Source: a virus. From it: 36,008 bases of DNA. Below are positions 14,130 through 23,533 of the stretch, one piece after another. A model generated the notes under the pieces. It ran no database searches, was not told the origin of the DNA, and saw only the letters and a program-made list of their open reading frames with translations. Within the stretch, counting starts at the first letter, position 1, and every line of letters begins with the position of its first letter. The translations under genes and the position numbers were made by a program. The stretch covers positions 1 to 36,008 of IMG/VR virus record IMGVR_UViG_3300024518_003797; one strand, written 5' to 3'.

Positions 14130-14696
14130 CTATCCCATGCCCATGCCGCCGCCACCGCCGCCCATTCCACCACCAAACATTGAGGCAATGAATTTACCGG
14201 CTGATTCACCAGCGCCTTTTCTATTCTCTAAGCCTTTTTGAAAATTTCCGCCCTTTATATCTTGAAACCTTAAATCTCCAGATCTTCCAGAGCCTAAAAC
14301 TTCTGCTAAGGTTCTTTGTGCTGACTCTTGTTCTTGCGCTCTTAATAGTGCGCCTTTAGCTGCTAACTCTTGCCCTAAGTCGGCTTGTGTCGATAATGCT
14401 TGCCTAGCTGCTAGCGCAGGGTTCAAACCTCTTGATGCTTGAGCTTGTGCAAAGTTTTGCGCAACATTCTTTTCTAGGGCATCTCTAAGCTGTAGCTCTG
14501 CAATGCTTGTGCCTTCACCTCTCGCTCTTGCTTCAAGCTGAGAAGCCAAGTTCAATTGCTTATCTTTAAACTCAGATGATTCTGGAACAAATCTACCCCC
14601 GCCAAGAATACCCGCCTGATTTTCACCGCCAAAAGGACTCAAGAGGTCTTTAGAAAGCCCTTCGTGTTGCCCTAAAAAACTATCGAAAAAACCCAT
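14130..14696 (-). CDS. Small internal or tail-associated protein with Gly-Met-rich tail
   Basis: A 188-residue helical protein starting G-F-F-D-S-F-L-G. Ala/Gln-rich middle (A-Q-A-Q-A-S-R-G-L-N-P-A-L-A-A-R-Q-A), and a flexible end made almost only of Gly and Met (G-G-G-M-G-G-G-G-G-G-M-G-M-G). The middle R-G-x-N-P-A-x-A-A-R-x-A pattern is shared with small podoviral virion proteins encoded beside ejection proteins. It is followed after ten bases by the 496-residue internal protein. The exact role is unknown. Confidence 0.7.
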   Translation of the reverse strand: MGFFDSFLGQHEGLSKDLLSPFGGENQAGILGGGRFVPESSEFKDKQLNLASQLEARARGEGTSIAELQLRDALEKNVAQNFAQAQASRGLNPALAARQALSTQADLGQELAAKGALLRAQEQESAQRTLAEVLGSGRSGDLRFQDIKGGNFQKGLENRKGAGESAGKFIASMFGGGMGGGGGGMGMG

Positions 14697-14707
14697 GTTT
14701 CACTCCT

Positions 14708-17689
14708 TTAAAACTTTTTCTTATCCGTAAGTCTATGTGGTCCTTTCTTAACTCCTACCTGTAAAGTTAGGTCAGTTAGTGAAAAAGACTCTCCATAAGG
14801 TGTTTTTGGTACTTCTGTAATGATGAATTTTATCGCTTGGCACCTTTGTTTTTCAAGGTGAACATCAAATTGATAAACTCCGTCATTTATTCCTTCTTCT
14901 AAATCTGTATCCGAAGGCTTGCTTGTAATATTATACGCCGATCCGCTTTGTGGCACCAGTGTATGTGTCTCCGTATAGTAATCTTGATAATTATATCTGA
15001 CACTTAGAGTTATCTCATGGTCAGATTTATAATCACCTAGAAGGAAAGCTCTATAAATTCTTTGATAGCCCTGCACACCTTTTAATTGGATCCAGCCCGT
15101 TTCTATAGTTTGAGCAACACTCGCAGCATCGTCAGTAAAAACAGTAGCGTCTGATTTCTTGGCCACTCCAGCACTTGTTAAAATATAATAATCATTTACG
15201 ACTAGCGCAGCATCTACGGCTTCGTGATTATCGGCTGTCTGCCATTGATCAAAGAAATAGTTATAAACTAGGGCCTGACCACTTATAGTTGTGAACTTTA
15301 CCTGATTTTTCTTTTTAATGAGAATTGCGCTTGAAATAGTTTCATCGTTAAACTCTTCTACGGCCTCACCTATGTACTTAACAGACAGTGCCCTTGTGAG
15401 AATATATATTCCTTTGTCGGACTTAAACATAAGCCCTAAGGGCGTCAAAACAACTGATTTAGGATCTTTTACGCCTACATCTGTGCTGATAAGTTGAGGT
15501 CTAGAAAAAGTATTTTGAGTTCCTAGATCATTTGGGCCATCTCCTGAAACTGCCAGTATCGAATTATCTTTGAAAATTATAAGCCTTTCATCCATTGAGC
15601 CCAGGGCCTTAACTTCCCCAGAAGCGGAAACTGGACTTGAATCTGCTCTCATATCTAAGAAATCGTTAAATAAAGCAGGCTCCCTTGGAAACCTTGTTTT
15701 TGAATAACCTATTCGGTTTCGATCTTCCGCATCTATATAAAAAATTCTGTTAGCGTGGGAAACTAGCCCGACACTTGGGGCCGGTGAAGCATTTTCAAGG
15801 ACTCCGCCAGTTGTATATAAAAGTTCGTTATCGACTAAGGCCACATCTGTCGTTGAATCAGTGTAAGAAACTACTGTAGAAGTGGAATTAGAAACTCCCT
15901 CTTGAGGTGTCACTTTATAAAAAATGTCGCCGCCGTCTACTGTCCTATAAAAATGAACCCTGACGTTTGATCTTGAGCTTGATTTTTTAGTCGCCACAAG
16001 TCCGTTTGTTTGAGCTATTACGTTACTTGCTCCGCCCAGTGTTATCGTATCCGTTAAACTTGGCGCAGATCTATGCTTTTGACCTCTGGCATCTGTCCAC
16101 TCATAAACTGCTTTATAAGAATATGTTCCTGCAGCAAGTCCCGCTCCCGCAGTTAACGAAAGAGCTGTTACATCTGGAAAAAGCATGAAACCTAATTCTG
16201 CCCCTGCTTCACCATCATAAGTCCCCATGAATCCGCCACTGAAATTATGTAAATCTCCAAATGTGACAGATTGCTGAATATTTGAGGTGTCAAACGAAAG
16301 TTTTATCCTTTGAACACCCTTGGTTAATGTAAATTCTTTGTCATCACTAACAATTCTATTGATTTCTTGCTGTACAAAGACTACGTCGCTGCCAGAAATA
16401 ATTGCTTCACTTGTAAAATAATCAGAATGGCCAAGCGCCACGTTTGGTTGAATCTTTGAAGCTAGCGACGAAGTAGTGAGATCGTCATTAAAAGTAAACA
16501 AGAATGAAGTGGATTGGCTTGAAACGCTGTAAAAAGTTCCTAAGAAGTGTTGCGCTCCGTTTATTTCAAAAATTTCCGAAGATAAATCAAACCCTTGCTT
16601 AAAAGAAGAAGAAGCACTTATGGCATAAGAAGAGATTGTCACGGTATTTACGTGCATTTCTGCATATTTTGCAATGGCCGCTGTGCTGTCACCTATTGAA
16701 TAAAATATTTTAAGTTCATCTGTGCCACTTTTGGCCATTGAAATGCTTATCCTGTCGATAGCTGCGACAACGGAAGTATGAATGTTGGTTATTGTAGCAA
16801 GATAATTGAATGAAGAATCAAGCTTGTAAAAATACATGCTCTTTCCAGATGACCAGAATGTTGTGAAATAAGTGTCGCTGGTGGCATCGTAGAAATTTTC
16901 TATTGTATTGGCCGCAGTTGTTGCTGCGACGGTGGCCGTATCTAATACTGTTAACGTGCTATCTACTAAAAGGTTTTCAATTGTTGCGCTTGTGGTACCC
17001 CTTCCACTTATGAAAACATTATTTCCGACAACGGTAACGGCAAAATAGCTTCTAATTGCCGAGCTGACAGTTGTTGCCGCCCCAAAAGAATTGGTTGCCG
17101 CTATGTATTCTTGAAATTCAAGATCACCACTTGTTATTTCTATATAGAAAATACCAATTATTCCGCCAAAACTTACAACCTTTCCGTGCAACCCCGTGGC
17201 ATGAATTGGCTCTGCCATGAGTGACATTAGCCCTGTGCTGATATCGTAAACAGAAGCATTGAGACCGCTAAGTATTCCGACCCCTGCTAGGCCTCTATAA
17301 GCATAAATTTCAACATTCCCATCGGTTCCAATTGATGGATCATCGACTCCAGTGACATTGAAAAATATAGGCTTCTTGGCCACTTCTACTTGTGACAAAT
17401 CGCCCTTTTCAACCCATGTAGAGTTATTGTCAAACCTTGAATAAAGCTTGTCCTTGTCGGTCATTAAAAGTTCGCTATTATAAGAGGTAAGCGAATTCCC
17501 GTTTGTTATGGTCCCGCCGCCTTGAATATCTTGAGCTTCCGAAGTTAGCCCTGGCCTTTTAACTGGAGTGTTTCCGGTTCCAACTTCCGCATTAACGATT
17601 CTTTTAGGTTTTGGCGATAGCTTTTCATTCGTCTTTGTGTCGATGCCTTGGACAAATGGAATAGATAATTCTGTCTTTTGTATGGCCAT
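14708..17689 (-). CDS. Large beta-rich tail protein (nozzle or hub-like)
   Basis: A 993-residue, almost entirely beta-stranded protein with no signal peptide. The start (I-P-F-V-Q-G-I-D-T-K-T and a K-R-P-G-L motif near residue 45) is typical of podoviral tail-tube B or nozzle proteins and of related large tail-hub proteins. The middle repeats beta-propeller-like strands. Residues about 520-620 contain Y-S-Y-K-A-V-Y-E-W-T-D-A-R-G-Q, a fibronectin-like segment. The C-terminus ends F-S-L-T-D-L-T-L-Q-V-G-V-K-K-G, a tail often seen in this group. Located after the adaptor, it should form the tail end. Family assignment is from overall plan. Confidence 0.72.
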   Translation of the reverse strand: MAIQKTELSIPFVQGIDTKTNEKLSPKPKRIVNAEVGTGNTPVKRPGLTSEAQDIQGGGTITNGNSLTSYNSELLMTDKDKLYSRFDNNSTWVEKGDLSQVEVAKKPIFFNVTGVDDPSIGTDGNVEIYAYRGLAGVGILSGLNASVYDISTGLMSLMAEPIHATGLHGKVVSFGGIIGIFYIEITSGDLEFQEYIAATNSFGAATTVSSAIRSYFAVTVVGNNVFISGRGTTSATIENLLVDSTLTVLDTATVAATTAANTIENFYDATSDTYFTTFWSSGKSMYFYKLDSSFNYLATITNIHTSVVAAIDRISISMAKSGTDELKIFYSIGDSTAAIAKYAEMHVNTVTISSYAISASSSFKQGFDLSSEIFEINGAQHFLGTFYSVSSQSTSFLFTFNDDLTTSSLASKIQPNVALGHSDYFTSEAIISGSDVVFVQQEINRIVSDDKEFTLTKGVQRIKLSFDTSNIQQSVTFGDLHNFSGGFMGTYDGEAGAELGFMLFPDVTALSLTAGAGLAAGTYSYKAVYEWTDARGQKHRSAPSLTDTITLGGASNVIAQTNGLVATKKSSSRSNVRVHFYRTVDGGDIFYKVTPQEGVSNSTSTVVSYTDSTTDVALVDNELLYTTGGVLENASPAPSVGLVSHANRIFYIDAEDRNRIGYSKTRFPREPALFNDFLDMRADSSPVSASGEVKALGSMDERLIIFKDNSILAVSGDGPNDLGTQNTFSRPQLISTDVGVKDPKSVVLTPLGLMFKSDKGIYILTRALSVKYIGEAVEEFNDETISSAILIKKKNQVKFTTISGQALVYNYFFDQWQTADNHEAVDAALVVNDYYILTSAGVAKKSDATVFTDDAASVAQTIETGWIQLKGVQGYQRIYRAFLLGDYKSDHEITLSVRYNYQDYYTETHTLVPQSGSAYNITSKPSDTDLEEGINDGVYQFDVHLEKQRCQAIKFIITEVPKTPYGESFSLTDLTLQVGVKKGPHRLTDKKKF

Positions 17690-17994
17690 TAAAACACCAG
17701 TATTGAAATTGTTACGTTAGCGTCACTTTCTAAATTCAAAAACTTGTCAGGATTACTTGAGCCATTTGCCCATATATCCGCATTAGAGTCTTTTTGTATT
17801 ATGATCCAGCCTTCCGGTACTCTGTTAAGCTTGTGTAAAATATTTCTAGCTTTGCCAGATACAAGTGTTATTTCTGTTACTTTATTATTGCTTAATATTT
17901 CGTTATTGAGTACAGGGTTTAAGATTCTCTCTAGTTCGTCTTGAACAGCGTTGAGTTCATCGTCACCTGTGTGGATTCGTTTAAAAAGTTCCAT
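17689..17994 (-). CDS. Small tail or head-closure protein (101 aa)
   Basis: A 101-residue protein with a helical N-terminus and a beta-rich second half (L-V-S-G-K-A-R-N-I-L-H-K-L-N-R-V-P-E-G-W-I-I-I, then L-E-S-D-A-N-V-T-I-S-I-L-V-F). The H-x-L-x-R-x-P-x-G-W motif is typical of small beta-barrel proteins beside podoviral adaptors. It overlaps the adaptor gene by 14 bases and shares its last base with the start of the large tail gene. Confidence 0.68.
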   Translation of the reverse strand: MELFKRIHTGDDELNAVQDELERILNPVLNNEILSNNKVTEITLVSGKARNILHKLNRVPEGWIIIQKDSNADIWANGSSNPDKFLNLESDANVTISILVF

Positions 17995-18667
17995 AATCGT
18001 CTATGGACTCGAATCCGTTAACGTCGGAAACTCTATTCCCTTCGCCACGGTCACGCGCTTTAGCATCTGATTTGATTTCTTCCCTTATGATATTTCTTTC
18101 TAACACAAGGTCGGAAACGTCGCTTTCTTCTTTAATTCTTGCTTTAATTGCCACGTCTAGGATAACCCACTCTTCAAAGCCATTAATTCCGTCAAAAGAG
18201 TCAGAATCAACCACTAAATCGGTCGCTGTTCTTATATAGGACAAAGTCACTGTGTTCGCGCCAGTTGGCTCTGGTACAAAAATGATAGAACCCCCCATCA
18301 TTCGATATCTAAAAGATCTACCAACAAAACCACCTGGACGATAAGAGTACCTGTTTCTGTCTTTCCATAGAAACTTTTCAATACCGATTCTGTCTTGTCT
18401 TTTGGTTCCAATCTTTAAATCAACGCCTAAAAGCTTGTAAAAATCAGTTGGAAGGTCATATTCCTCTGTTCCGCTAACGATAGAAATATCAGCTTCTTTG
18501 AAATAATAATCTTCACCAAAAGATCTTACTAAAATGTTATAGAGTCGTTGAATTGATTTGTTTATCCAGCCATTCCAAACAGGGTTTTTTATGAAACCGC
18601 TGCCCGTCATGTTGGCCCTTTCTCTGGCCTCTGACCGCAAATCACCTAAAGTTACGTTTTTGGCCAT
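17981..18667 (-). CDS. Head-tail adaptor (connector) protein
   Basis: A 228-residue protein with the plan of the P22 gp4 and T7 gp11 adaptor type. A helical N-terminal half (L-R-S-E-A-R-E-R-A-N; W-I-N-K-S-I-Q-R-L-Y) leads to Y-D-L-P-T-D-F-Y-K-L-L-G-V, beta strands with I-I-F-V-P-E-P-T-G, and a C-terminal helical pair. It would bind the portal after packaging and carry the tail. The order portal, scaffold, capsid, decoration, adaptor, tail supports this. Confidence 0.78.
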   Translation of the reverse strand: MAKNVTLGDLRSEARERANMTGSGFIKNPVWNGWINKSIQRLYNILVRSFGEDYYFKEADISIVSGTEEYDLPTDFYKLLGVDLKIGTKRQDRIGIEKFLWKDRNRYSYRPGGFVGRSFRYRMMGGSIIFVPEPTGANTVTLSYIRTATDLVVDSDSFDGINGFEEWVILDVAIKARIKEESDVSDLVLERNIIREEIKSDAKARDRGEGNRVSDVNGFESIDDYGTF

Positions 18668-18694
18668 GGATTCCCCTAAAAAAGTAGGAAGGGA

Positions 18695-18919
18695 TTACTC
18701 CCCACCTACCATTGTTTGTCGCTGCATTTCTTTTTGTTCGATTAGCATTGAAATAAGACTTTCAAGCCCCTTCATTACTAGATCCTCATTGTCGGATTTT
18801 ATCCCTGCAATGATTTCCTGTGCTGCCCCACGAGCGCCTTCTGGGAGTTCTTTCCCTTCCATAAACTCAGTGGCAGCATGAGAGGCCATCTTGTCTTTAT
18901 CTAAAAAGATTAAAGGCAT
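18695..18919 (-). CDS. Small hypothetical protein of the capsid region (74 aa)
   Basis: A 74-residue acidic helical protein with several Met in the C-terminal third (M-L-I-E-Q-K-E-M-Q-R-Q-T-M). No family recognised. It lies between the decoration-like and adaptor genes, two bases after the former, with an AGGTAA ribosome binding site. Confidence 0.65.
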   Translation of the reverse strand: MPLIFLDKDKMASHAATEFMEGKELPEGARGAAQEIIAGIKSDNEDLVMKGLESLISMLIEQKEMQRQTMVGGE

Positions 18920-18921
18920 GA

Positions 18922-19296
18922 TTACCTCGCTACGCTAGTGTTTTTCATATGTAGAACAAAATGAATAACGTCCGTAGCATCTGGATCGGCGTCAACGCCT
19001 GCGGCATGTGTTCTAATATCAACCGTTCCGCCCGAAGCGGTATCAATTGAACTTCCCACAACTTGCCCAACAATGTCAGAAGCAACCGTTGCTTGCATTG
19101 TAAGTTGACAACTAACCAGCTCAGGGTAAGCGTCTTCAAGAGTAATTGTATAGAGTCCTGCGGCTGTCCTAGCTGCGCTATACCCATAACCAGAAACAGA
19201 CGAAACTACTCCAGCCGCGCCAATAGTAATACTTCCGACGAGCATGGTGTGCTTTCTGGTGTAGGATTCGACTCTGTGTAAATTTCGATTTCCCAT
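18922..19296 (-). CDS. Putative head decoration or virion surface protein (124 aa)
   Basis: A 124-residue protein with the strand-rich pattern V-G-S-I-T-I-G-A-A-G-V-V-S-S-V-S-G-Y-G and then G-L-Y-T-I-T-L-E-D-A-Y-P-E-L. It belongs to a type very common next to capsid genes, and its role is probably on the capsid surface. It follows the capsid gene across an intrinsic terminator (19308-19332), so it may be expressed at a lower level than the capsid protein. Confidence 0.7.
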   Translation of the reverse strand: MGNRNLHRVESYTRKHTMLVGSITIGAAGVVSSVSGYGYSAARTAAGLYTITLEDAYPELVSCQLTMQATVASDIVGQVVGSSIDTASGGTVDIRTHAAGVDADPDATDVIHFVLHMKNTSVAR

Positions 19297-19307
19297 AGTG
19301 TTTCCTT

Positions 19308-19332
19308 AAAAAAGGCGAGGCCGAAGCCCCGC
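19308..19332 (-). terminator. Intrinsic terminator after the capsid gene
   Basis: On the minus strand, GCGGGGC and GCCTCGC (one G-U pair) form a stem closed by a UUCG loop and followed by C and six T. It begins 15 bases after the capsid stop codon. It should partly end transcription here, giving more capsid mRNA than downstream tail mRNA. Confidence 0.85.
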
Positions 19333-19346
19333 GCTTTTAATAGTTA

Positions 19347-20555
19347 TTAGTCTAGTTGAATTCTTGCGTTAAACCCTGGGGCTCTACAGCCTAAGTTTCT
19401 GTATCCGCCGATTCTACCTTCAACACCATCTTCCGAAGTTTCACGAAGGATTCTTAGGGAGTCAGTAGTGATAAAGTCAACGGGCTCATCAATTGAATGA
19501 AGTTTCCACATATCCATTTGGATTAGGTAGGCCACGTCAGCCGTACAGTTTTGGTCGGCAATTACCGTGACGGGTCCTTTTGGAGAGGCAAGCTTGATTC
19601 CTGAGAAACCGATTCCAACATCACTCATTACAGTATTATAAACAACTTTCGAGCCTAGAGCGTTTTCTAGTTCTTCCCATTTGTCATAAGTAGTAAATAG
19701 GTGTGAAGGACGACCACCCTCTCTACAAGTTCTTGTAATTCCTTTTACGAAAGCTTCTTCGATAGGTAATCCAGTTCCGTCAATTCTTAAACCGGCCAAT
19801 CTTGTAGGATCCGCAGATCTATCAACTCCAAAGAAGTTGTCACCGGCAGTTGGTGCCGTTCCTGGTAGCCATGCTTCCAATCCAGCTTCCGCCAAATCAT
19901 AATCACCTTCTACAAACATATAATCGGTAATGGCAGCAGCAGCAACACCGGCAACAATGTTACCCGTAAAAGTTACTGTTCCAGCATCCCTGTCAACTTC
20001 AAGAACTGTCAGAGTACCGGCTCTTACAGCACCACCACCATCGGCGGCGGAAAGAACAATTGACATACCTACTTCAAAGTTTGTCACGTCTTCGGCTTCT
20101 GATAATGTTGCAATTGGAGTCGCAACACCTACGTTATTCAGTCGGCCCATTTTACCAGATCCAGAACCATATAAACCAATTGCTAGGTTTCTAGTACCGG
20201 CTTGTAAAGCCCCGTCGGCTTCTGTCGTAAGAGCTTGCATAAATGCGCCGCGATTACTTCTTGAAGCTTTCAGAGTTTCATTGTCTACTGAGAAAAGAGA
20301 ATAATCTTTAACCCTTGTTAGGTTAAATTTCTTGTGTAAGGAATTACCCTTATTTGATTGGGCCGTTGCGAAAGTTCTTGATCTACCTTGTGGGTTTCCG
20401 TAAGTAATTGGAATAGGTAGCGTGTCGCCTTCCCATGATTTGTTTTTTGGTAATAGCGCCAGAAAAGGATTATCCTTATACACTGTATTTTGTACAGCGT
20501 CGTCAGTATAAAATTCCTTCAAAGCGGCGTCGAAATTGGTCATATTAAGAGACAT
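19347..20555 (-). CDS. Major capsid protein
   Basis: A 402-residue protein of the HK97-type capsid plan. The N-terminus (F-D-A-A-L-K-E-F-Y-T-D-D-A-V-Q-N-T-V-Y-K) leads to N-P-F-L-A-L-L-P, then a G-R-S-R-T-F-A-T-A-Q E-loop-like stretch and D-Y-S-L-F-S-V-D. The core has an R-T-C-R-E-G-G-R-P-S-H-L-F-T-T segment and ends in a Y-R-N-L-G-C-R-A-P-G strand. The G-A-V-R-A-G-T-L-T-V-L-E-V segment (about 180-215) looks like an inserted beta domain. Position after portal and scaffold, the strong AAAGGA site before the ATG and the following terminator fit a highly expressed capsid protein. Confidence 0.9.
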   Translation of the reverse strand: MSLNMTNFDAALKEFYTDDAVQNTVYKDNPFLALLPKNKSWEGDTLPIPITYGNPQGRSRTFATAQSNKGNSLHKKFNLTRVKDYSLFSVDNETLKASRSNRGAFMQALTTEADGALQAGTRNLAIGLYGSGSGKMGRLNNVGVATPIATLSEAEDVTNFEVGMSIVLSAADGGGAVRAGTLTVLEVDRDAGTVTFTGNIVAGVAAAAITDYMFVEGDYDLAEAGLEAWLPGTAPTAGDNFFGVDRSADPTRLAGLRIDGTGLPIEEAFVKGITRTCREGGRPSHLFTTYDKWEELENALGSKVVYNTVMSDVGIGFSGIKLASPKGPVTVIADQNCTADVAYLIQMDMWKLHSIDEPVDFITTDSLRILRETSEDGVEGRIGGYRNLGCRAPGFNARIQLD

Positions 20556-20574
20556 TTTTCAATCCTTTGAAATA

Positions 20575-20590
20575 GACCTTCTTAAAGGTC
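20575..20590 (-). other. Hairpin ahead of the capsid gene start
   Basis: GACCTT and AAGGTC form a perfect six-pair hairpin with a four-base loop. It overlaps the scaffold stop codon and lies just upstream of the capsid ribosome binding site. There is no U-tract. It could protect the 5' end of a processed capsid mRNA or uncouple translation. Confidence 0.45.
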
Positions 20591-21416
20591 AGTTAAGTTT
20601 GCTAATTGCATTCGCCATGCGCTCCTGATCCGTCAGTGGACGTGAAGAAGCTTGAGCAGGGCGACCCTGATTAAATGTGTTATTTGTAAGGGTGTCTGGC
20701 ATTCTTAACTGCGCCGATTGATTTAACTCTGGGTTTTCTCTTGAAAGGGTTCGTTCACCTTGATGTTGTGGTGCGCCGAGTTCCCTTTGGAGAAGTGACC
20801 TTACTTTTTCCGATTTTAACAGATCTTGTAATTGCGTCAAAGCATTTTTTTCTGCCATGACAGCTGCTTGCTCTATTGGGAGGATTTTTCCACTCTTTTT
20901 ATAGACTTCTTCAATCACTCCATAGACGTCTTTTTCGTTCCCAAATGCCAGTAAAGCTTCATAACTCTCTACCTTGCTGTCTAAATGGGTCTTGATTTGA
21001 GAAAGATGCTCCTGCTCCGCTCTGCTTGTGCTGGCCTCTCTTTCTTTTTCCGCCCTTGTTTTCTCTTGATCTGCCCTGATTTCAGACATAATTTGAGCTT
21101 TCATCTCTTCTTGAGTTAATTGCTTGGGTTCTTCTTGGCCTAATTCATGGTTTACAATGTCTTCATAAGAATAACCAAAAGCATCCAAAGCACCTCTAGG
21201 GTCTTGGATATTGTCATACTTGCCCATGCGATCATTTAATTCTTTTTCCCGCTGGTTTAATTCCTGCGTTTTTTGCCATAAATCCATTTCCTTTCTGGTA
21301 ACGGCGGCAAATTGATCTGGCGCTTGTGCTGGTTCCGCTTGTGGCGCTGGATCCTGTGTTGGTAATTGTCCCGGTAATACTTGTGCTGGCTCTTGACTCG
21401 TAGCTAAATTTTCCAT
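20589..21416 (-). CDS. Putative scaffolding protein
   Basis: A 275-residue, very hydrophilic protein with no cysteine. The N-terminus is Pro/Gln/Ala-rich and unstructured (Q-A-E-P-A-Q-A-P). Long charged helices and coiled coil cover about residues 40-215 (E-L-N-Q-R-E-K-E-L-N-D-R; A-E-K-E-R-E-A). The C-terminus has a polar tail. This composition and its position between portal and capsid genes are typical of internal scaffolds that shape the procapsid and leave it before packaging. Confidence 0.78.
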   Translation of the reverse strand: MENLATSQEPAQVLPGQLPTQDPAPQAEPAQAPDQFAAVTRKEMDLWQKTQELNQREKELNDRMGKYDNIQDPRGALDAFGYSYEDIVNHELGQEEPKQLTQEEMKAQIMSEIRADQEKTRAEKEREASTSRAEQEHLSQIKTHLDSKVESYEALLAFGNEKDVYGVIEEVYKKSGKILPIEQAAVMAEKNALTQLQDLLKSEKVRSLLQRELGAPQHQGERTLSRENPELNQSAQLRMPDTLTNNTFNQGRPAQASSRPLTDQERMANAISKLN

Positions 21417-21435
21417 TTCTTAACTCCATGGTTCT

Positions 21436-23274
21436 TTATTGTTGCGGCAACGGAATTGCCTGTGCTTGTGTTAATTGTGCGGGGTCTAATGGTCCTGCGT
21501 TTTCTGGCATCACTGGCGCATCGCTTATCAAAGGAGGCGTCGGCAAGGCCGCTGGGTCCGGCTCTGGTGGCTGTGTAAGAGCAAAGGCATCTGATACCCA
21601 TCTTGTCAGAAGCTCTAATTTATTTCTATCTACATTCATCCTTTTATACTTAAGGTAGGAAGCTTGCATGAGTTCCATTCCAAGCTGTAGATCCTGCAAT
21701 GGCTCAGGCGGCAAGTATTCGCCTTTTTGAAGCATATGATCGATTGTGTTTAAAATATCATCTTGTCGGGCATTTTCTAAAGAAGTGACAGAAGCTAGAT
21801 CTGGATAATCTAATAATCTCCTGGCATCCTTTGGATCTAATAGCCCCGCTGTGGTCATTTCGATAGTAGCAGCAAGCTTTCCGGCTGGTGTGCTAGGTAA
21901 TAAATTGACTGGATGAAGTTTAAGAACATACGCACTTTCCTCAAGATCAACGTCTTTCCATTTAATCTTTTGAACAGCGGCTTCACTTAATGCCATCATC
22001 TCCCAATCTTCACCAGACGAGTTTTGTTCCTTGGCCAGATCAATAATTTTAGCAGTACACCTTAAGACGAAATCTTCCCAGGATTGCCCGACTAGAGCAA
22101 ATCTCTCTGATTCAACGTCTGAAAATTCTCTAATAGCTTTCCCGGAATCTAATCCGTCAGGCTTTTTGGATTGTGCTGAAAGGGTAGAGATCCCAATAAC
22201 TTCAAATGCCTTTTCGTATAAATATTGTAATTGAATAAAGTTTTCTGGTGGTACGGAATTTAGTGCCATTAATTGTGGCGGAATCCCTCTATATGTTCCA
22301 ATTCGCCCAATTTCGTTATTCATCTGGGCCTCTATAACTTCCGAGCCTTCTTCTACCCAATATGTAGGGACTGAGCATAGACGCATAGAGTCTTGGATTG
22401 TTCTTAAAATTCTATTGATTTCAATTTGGATAGGGGCAATTTCACGGGCAAAGCCTCTGCCATGGAAGCCTAAGATATTTTTACGAAGCCTTAGGTCTTC
22501 ATAAGGATAGTAAGCCTTCTTCCATTCTTCATCTAATAAGGTTGCGCCCTCAATGGTTATTGTGTGCCTTGATTCTGATCCCTTGATGAATTCAGGCTTG
22601 AACGACTCGACAACCTGGACCAAATCACCGTCTGTCGCTTGGACCATAAAGAGGTGTTGAGGAGATTTTGCGCTTTCTATTTGTGCTTCAAACTTAGGGT
22701 AAAGCTCTTTTAGAGTGGTTTTAGCAACATATCGGACTTCGTGAAGATTTGAAGGAAGGTTTCCCTCAATCACTTCGTCTTCGTCAAACTTAATTGCTTC
22801 CGTGAATATGTTTTCGCATTTGATTTCTTTGTCAGTTGGGCAGATATACCATTTCAGCCAGCCAGTATCGACAAGGCAGGCTCTTAAGAATTCAGACTTC
22901 GCCTTTTCATAGAATTCTGTCCTATAAAAGACACCATCAACGAATCTTTCAAGGTTCTTCGCTTTCGTTTGAAGAGAAAAGCTCCCATCATCTGTTAAAA
23001 ATCTAGGCTTAGGCTTGTTTTTAGCTATTTTTGCCGCTGCGGTATCACAGGCCGATTGGACAACATTTAAAGTGAGTCGATTATCTGTTAAGTCTGCGTT
23101 AAATCTTCCCGACTTAAATCCTAGTAGATTGATGTTCCCGTACATCTTGAGATGTTTCAGGTTAGATTTAGACCTATTTGCGTACCGAGTTTCCAACATT
23201 TTCACATGCTCAAAAACTGCTTCGTGTACACTATGCTTTGCTTTCCACCAAAAATCCTTGCCCATTGTCTTCAT
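21436..23274 (-). CDS. Portal protein
   Basis: A 612-residue portal of the podoviral P22/T7-like size class. The N-terminal region has R-L-T-L-N-V-V-Q-S-A-C-D-T-A-A-A-K-I-A-K-N-K-P-type residues (about 66-92), the usual wing signature. The centre has L-R-L-R-K-N-I-L-G-F-H-G-R-G and Q-I-E-I-N-R-I-L-R-T-I-Q. A long C-terminal helix follows, with a Pro/Ala-rich tail at 575-612. Twelve copies would form the DNA channel at one capsid vertex. It lies downstream of terminase and upstream of scaffold. Confidence 0.88.
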   Translation of the reverse strand: MKTMGKDFWWKAKHSVHEAVFEHVKMLETRYANRSKSNLKHLKMYGNINLLGFKSGRFNADLTDNRLTLNVVQSACDTAAAKIAKNKPKPRFLTDDGSFSLQTKAKNLERFVDGVFYRTEFYEKAKSEFLRACLVDTGWLKWYICPTDKEIKCENIFTEAIKFDEDEVIEGNLPSNLHEVRYVAKTTLKELYPKFEAQIESAKSPQHLFMVQATDGDLVQVVESFKPEFIKGSESRHTITIEGATLLDEEWKKAYYPYEDLRLRKNILGFHGRGFAREIAPIQIEINRILRTIQDSMRLCSVPTYWVEEGSEVIEAQMNNEIGRIGTYRGIPPQLMALNSVPPENFIQLQYLYEKAFEVIGISTLSAQSKKPDGLDSGKAIREFSDVESERFALVGQSWEDFVLRCTAKIIDLAKEQNSSGEDWEMMALSEAAVQKIKWKDVDLEESAYVLKLHPVNLLPSTPAGKLAATIEMTTAGLLDPKDARRLLDYPDLASVTSLENARQDDILNTIDHMLQKGEYLPPEPLQDLQLGMELMQASYLKYKRMNVDRNKLELLTRWVSDAFALTQPPEPDPAALPTPPLISDAPVMPENAGPLDPAQLTQAQAIPLPQQ

Positions 23275-23284
23275 GCGCTACTCC

Positions 23285-23533
23285 TTAGCTTGCTGAATGA
23301 AACATTAAGTCACTTTGTTCCTTAGTATAACCTAATTCGTCCTTATCTTGCTCATTCAAGGACTTAACTGGTCTTTTGGGCGCTGGTGCTGTTATGGACT
23401 TAAACGCCTTTTCGTGAAAAGTGACTTCAATATCTTTATATTTAAATGCCTTAACGTCCATATTAAGCATGTATTCCGTTACTTCTTTAATTTTTTCCAG
23501 GTCTGATTTTCTAGCTGCTGGTTTCTTTTTCAT
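23285..23533 (-). CDS. Small basic hypothetical protein (82 aa)
   Basis: An 82-residue Lys-rich protein (M-K-K-K-P-A-A-R-K) with a helix, a beta stretch (F-K-Y-K-D-I-E-V-T-F) and a Pro/Lys linker. No family recognised. It overlaps the upstream gene by 23 bases and ends ten bases before the portal start. Confidence 0.65.
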   Translation of the reverse strand: MKKKPAARKSDLEKIKEVTEYMLNMDVKAFKYKDIEVTFHEKAFKSITAPAPKRPVKSLNEQDKDELGYTKEQSDLMFHSAS

